Shown here: positions 61,136 to 64,000 of the stretch, in pieces | Numbering within the stretch: the first letter of the stretch is position 1 | Layout of the letters: each line of letters begins with the position of its first letter | DNA from: Planctomycetota bacterium | GTDB taxonomy: Bacteria > Planctomycetota > Planctomycetia > Planctomycetales > Planctomycetaceae | Reading direction: 5' to 3' | Assembly: GCA_022600195.1 (NCBI GenBank) | Contig: JAHZKX010000051.1 | Coordinates: forward strand, 124,001-188,000 | DNA: 64,000 nt | Translations under genes and position numbers: made by a program | Notes under the pieces: model-generated | The model's input: only the letters and a program-made list of their open reading frames with translations | Told to the model about the DNA's origin: nothing | Databases searched by the model: none

Positions 61136-63310
61136 ATGAGTATCGATTCTTACGATCCTTGCCCCTGCAATAGCGGAAAGAAATACAAATTTTGCTGTCA
61201 TTCCATTGGCGATGAAATCAGTAAAATTTCACATCTTCATGAAACGCATCAGACTGCTACTGCGTTGCAATTATTGGATCGGCTCAAGAACAATCACCCG
61301 GAACAGCCTCTGAGCTACATTACAGAGGCTCAGATCTTAATGGCAGAAAGACGGTTTGAAGATGCCCTCCAGCCTCTTGAACAATGTCTGGAGCACGATC
61401 CTGATCATCCCGCCGCCCATTCTTTGTTAGCCACTTCGACATTTCTCGCGCAAGGCTATAAGAAAGCGCAAAAAACGATTTATACTGCCTTCCAAAAATG
61501 TGCCGCCATCGATGTCAGTCTGGCAACGCCTCTGGCCATCAGCATTGCGATTGCCCTGCAAATGCGTGGTTACTATCTGGCGGCCCGCGAACATTTCGCA
61601 TTGGCAATGCGGGTTGCATCTCAGGAGTATCAACAAAACCTATTCATGAACCTCCTGGAATTTGATGGTGATGATCAAATACCTTACCAGTTCCGTGGGG
61701 TGCATGTTCTGGAACGTTGCCCCATCGAAGATTCCGAACAACAGTCAACGTTTGAAAAAGCACAACGTCTTGCCAACCTGGGCTGTTATCGTTTGGCCGC
61801 AGGATTGTTCAAACAACTGGCAGAAGCCACCGGACAGGTTACATTGTGGAAAAACGCTGCATTTTGTTATGCGTGGGCAACTGATGAGATCCAATCGGCT
61901 GATCTATTTCATCAAGCCGCAAAAATCGAAACCGATTTTGCAGCAGCGGTCGAACTGGAAACGCTGGGTCAACTGCTCGATTTGAATAACACCGGTGAAG
62001 TCGTCAATTCCGTAGAAACCGTTTATGAAGTCGAATCGCTTTCGAAGTTCCTGACATTACTGGAAAATCATGCCCAGATGATGCGCGGAAATGTTCCACC
62101 CGAGCAAGAACAAGATCCTGAGGAGAGCACGCCGACCGCCTATTTTCAAATTGTAAGTTCTCCCGTTGATACTGAGTCAAAAGGAGATGAGATCACTCTT
62201 GAGAATGTATCAGTCGTGATTGGCGATATCGATGTCTTTGATGCTGACAGGCAACTGGAACAACCGGCAATCGTCCGACTCTATGCTTATGAAGGCGACC
62301 AACACACATCAGCAGAAAAAGTGTTTGACGAAGCTCTGGGCGATCAAGGAAAAAAAGAATGTGGCTTGAAGGTATTGGATCGAGACAACGATGAGCCGAG
62401 CAATCCATTATCTTCAATCCCCACCGAACAATGGCCTCTTTTTTTCCGCTGGAGTTTTCCACAAAAAATGCCCATTGTTAAACGTCGAGAACTGGAGGCT
62501 CAGAAATGGAACGAGCTGCTTTCCAACACGTGGGCAAACATACCATTAGCGGGGCTGAGTGAAAAAACACCTCAGGAAGCTGCCAGCGATGACGACATGA
62601 AGGTTGCTTTAACGGCTGCCGCGTATGTACTTGATGCCCAATCTCTGGCATTAGGTCATTTCCTGAGCTTCGATGAGCTCGACCCGAAACTCAACATATC
62701 AGAGATCCCTCCTCTTGGAATCGATGAATCGTCGCAGTTCAATACCTGCTCCTCTATGACACAAAACAGAATCCCGGTTAAAGAACTCAGCAATGCACAG
62801 TTAATGTATATTTTCAACCGTGCCTTACTCATCCGCCATCCACGATTTCTGTATGATGTTTTGATCGAAATTCTGGATCGTGAAGAATGTAAAAAAGAAG
62901 TTGATCTGGATCGTGTTTATTCAACGTTGACTGAAATCTGTCACAAACGCAACCAGAGAGAAGAAACGCTCTCGTGGATCCATCAAGGACAGGAAAACGC
63001 CCGAACAAAATCTGAGAATGCGTTTGAGAGTGAGCTGCAATGGAAAATGCGAGAACTTTCATTCCGTTTAGAAGACACAACCGATCCAGAGCTTTTAGGT
63101 TTTATGAAACAAATCTGGGATCAATATGGCAAAAAGACTCCACAAATAAAAGAATACCTCAAAGCATTTGCAGAGGCATTCGAACTGGATGTTCCCTGGA
63201 TGAAAGAATCAGCCTTTCTGGATCCAGAAGGCATTTGGGCTCCGGGAGAAAACACACCAGATTCTTCCTCAGATTCTGAGAATAAACTCTGGTTACCGGG
63301 TCAGTCTTAA
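61136..63310 (+). CDS. SEC-C motif and tetratricopeptide-repeat protein
   Basis: A 724-residue protein. The first ~20 residues carry a SEC-C zinc motif: DPCPCNSGKKYKFCC (C9, C11, C20, C21), as at the C-terminus of SecA and in many proteins of unknown role. It is followed by TPR-like helical repeats (about 30-300): EDALQPLEQCLEHDPDHPAA, HSLLATSTFLAQGYKKAQKT. The rest is helical without a clear enzyme motif; an acidic stretch lies near residues 320-350. Probably a cytoplasmic scaffold. It ends before the ribD gene. Confidence 0.8.
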   Translation: MSIDSYDPCPCNSGKKYKFCCHSIGDEISKISHLHETHQTATALQLLDRLKNNHPEQPLSYITEAQILMAERRFEDALQPLEQCLEHDPDHPAAHSLLATSTFLAQGYKKAQKTIYTAFQKCAAIDVSLATPLAISIAIALQMRGYYLAAREHFALAMRVASQEYQQNLFMNLLEFDGDDQIPYQFRGVHVLERCPIEDSEQQSTFEKAQRLANLGCYRLAAGLFKQLAEATGQVTLWKNAAFCYAWATDEIQSADLFHQAAKIETDFAAAVELETLGQLLDLNNTGEVVNSVETVYEVESLSKFLTLLENHAQMMRGNVPPEQEQDPEESTPTAYFQIVSSPVDTESKGDEITLENVSVVIGDIDVFDADRQLEQPAIVRLYAYEGDQHTSAEKVFDEALGDQGKKECGLKVLDRDNDEPSNPLSSIPTEQWPLFFRWSFPQKMPIVKRRELEAQKWNELLSNTWANIPLAGLSEKTPQEAASDDDMKVALTAAAYVLDAQSLALGHFLSFDELDPKLNISEIPPLGIDESSQFNTCSSMTQNRIPVKELSNAQLMYIFNRALLIRHPRFLYDVLIEILDREECKKEVDLDRVYSTLTEICHKRNQREETLSWIHQGQENARTKSENAFESELQWKMRELSFRLEDTTDPELLGFMKQIWDQYGKKTPQIKEYLKAFAEAFELDVPWMKESAFLDPEGIWAPGENTPDSSSDSENKLWLPGQS

Positions 63311-63376
63311 TCAGAAATAGATCACTCTGTTTTGAACGTACCCATTTTGTAAAAGCGTAGTTCGTTCAAAAACTCA

Positions 63377-64000
63377 ATGTGCAGGAAAGCAAATCAGTCA
63401 GTGGATACCATCAGGCAGTTTTCCAGTCCCGAAGCCGTGATGCAACGTGCCCTCGAGTTGGCCAGACTGGGTACGGGATTTGTGGAACCGAATCCTGTCG
63501 TCGGCTCTGTCATTGTTGATGATAATCTGCGACTGATAGGGGAGGGGTACCATCAAGAATATGGGGGCCCTCATGCTGAAATCCATGCTTTAAATATGGC
63601 AGGCAGCGATGCAAAACATGCGACCATTTATGTCACTCTGGAACCATGCTGCCATCAGGGAAAAACGGGGCCTTGCTCTCAAGCTTTAATTCAGGCTGGT
63701 GTCAAAAAAGCCGTCATCGCCATGCGAGACCCTGCGCCACATGTTGCAGGTGGTGGAATTGCAGAATTACAACAGGCAGGAGTTGAGGTCGAGGTAGGGC
63801 TTTTGGAATCTGCCGCACAAAAACTGGTGCGTCCCTTTATCAAACGCGTAATGAAAGGACTACCCTGGGTACACGCAAAGTGGGCGATGACACTTGATGG
63901 GAAAATTGCAACAGGAAGCGGTCATTCTCAATGGATTTCAAATGAACGTTCCCGGGAAATCGTCCATCGGCTTCGCGGTGGCATGGATGCTATCATGATT
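63377..64000 (+). CDS. ribD: Riboflavin biosynthesis deaminase/reductase, truncated by window edge
   Basis: About 208 codons to the window edge. The N-terminal deaminase domain has the zinc motif HAEIHALN and [11 protein letters not shown], with VTLEPCC in the middle, as in RibD. The C-terminal reductase domain begins with [18 protein letters not shown] and is cut. RibD deaminates the pyrimidine 2,5-diamino-6-(ribosylamino)-4-pyrimidinone phosphate and then reduces its ribose side chain. Start is ATG 63377, or GTG 63401, which has AGGAAAG about 11 bases upstream. It is in the same direction as the SEC-C/TPR gene with a 66-base gap. Confidence 0.92.
   Translation, partial: MCRKANQSVDTIRQFSSPEAVMQRALELARLGTGFVEPNPVVGSVIVDDNLRLIGEGYHQEYGGPHAEIHALNMAGSDAKHATIYVTLEPCCHQGKTGPCSQALIQAGVKKAVIAMRDPAPHVAGGGIAELQQAGVEVEVGLLESAAQKLVRPFIKRVMKGLPWVHAKWAMTLDGKIATGSGHSQWISNERSREIVHRLRGGMDAIMI

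Overview
The window reads as a chromosome segment of a planctomycete, probably a Gimesia-like member of the Planctomycetia. The best evidence is two tandem DUF1559 proteins with a prepilin-like N-terminus and a C-terminal H-X9-DG motif. Other support comes from a CxPSR-type sulfatase, a CsrA, an ExbD followed by an alpha/alpha-toroid protein, an isolated GspE, and many secreted or coiled-coil proteins of unknown function. GC content is moderate by eye and was not calculated.

Layout. 1-590 (minus): truncated terminase-like ATPase of phage type. 0.9-3.1 kb: esterase and asparaginyl-tRNA synthetase. 3.5-14.4 kb (plus): a long run of type II secretion/pseudopilus genes (three GspF-like proteins, three minor pseudopilins, two DUF1559 proteins), then a membrane protein and an ABC-2-like permease. 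14.5-20.9 kb: esterase, CheB, a possible structured RNA with a strong terminator, a frame-broken hybrid histidine kinase and Sua5. 21.1-28.6 kb: lipoprotein S41 peptidase, CsrA, membrane and secreted unknowns, and a UbiA-like/methyltransferase pair. 28.9-35.3 kb: ExbD, toroid protein, M32 carboxypeptidase, TlpA-like thioredoxin, hydrolase, rhodanese. 35.4-37.2 kb (minus): an operon of two coiled-coil membrane proteins and a 54-residue membrane protein. 38-46.3 kb: STAS protein, GspE, unknowns, sulfatase, transaldolase, NagB-like and PIG-L proteins.

About 46.3-51.9 kb (minus) holds a compact phage-like module, bounded upstream by a strong terminator at 51892-51928. In transcription order it encodes a holin-like membrane protein, a phospholipase A2-like protein, a trypsin-like protease, four small unknowns, a DUF5131 (phage Gp37/Gp68) protein, a zinc-ribbon protein, a ParB-like protein and an unusual ABC-ATPase/GNAT fusion. 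Several of these genes overlap by only a few bases. No capsid, portal, integrase or terminase was seen inside the module. The only terminase in the window is at its left edge, about 46 kb downstream in the same transcription direction. This module is the best candidate for an undescribed system.

52-64 kb returns to chromosomal genes: a response regulator, a small DNA-binding-like protein, a polysaccharide deacetylase, an isochorismatase-fold protein, an Nramp-like transporter, a transsulfuration pair (cysteine synthase and a Cys/Met PLP enzyme), a SEC-C/TPR protein, and the start of RibD cut by the right edge. All assignments come from reading translated sequence; no database search was run.
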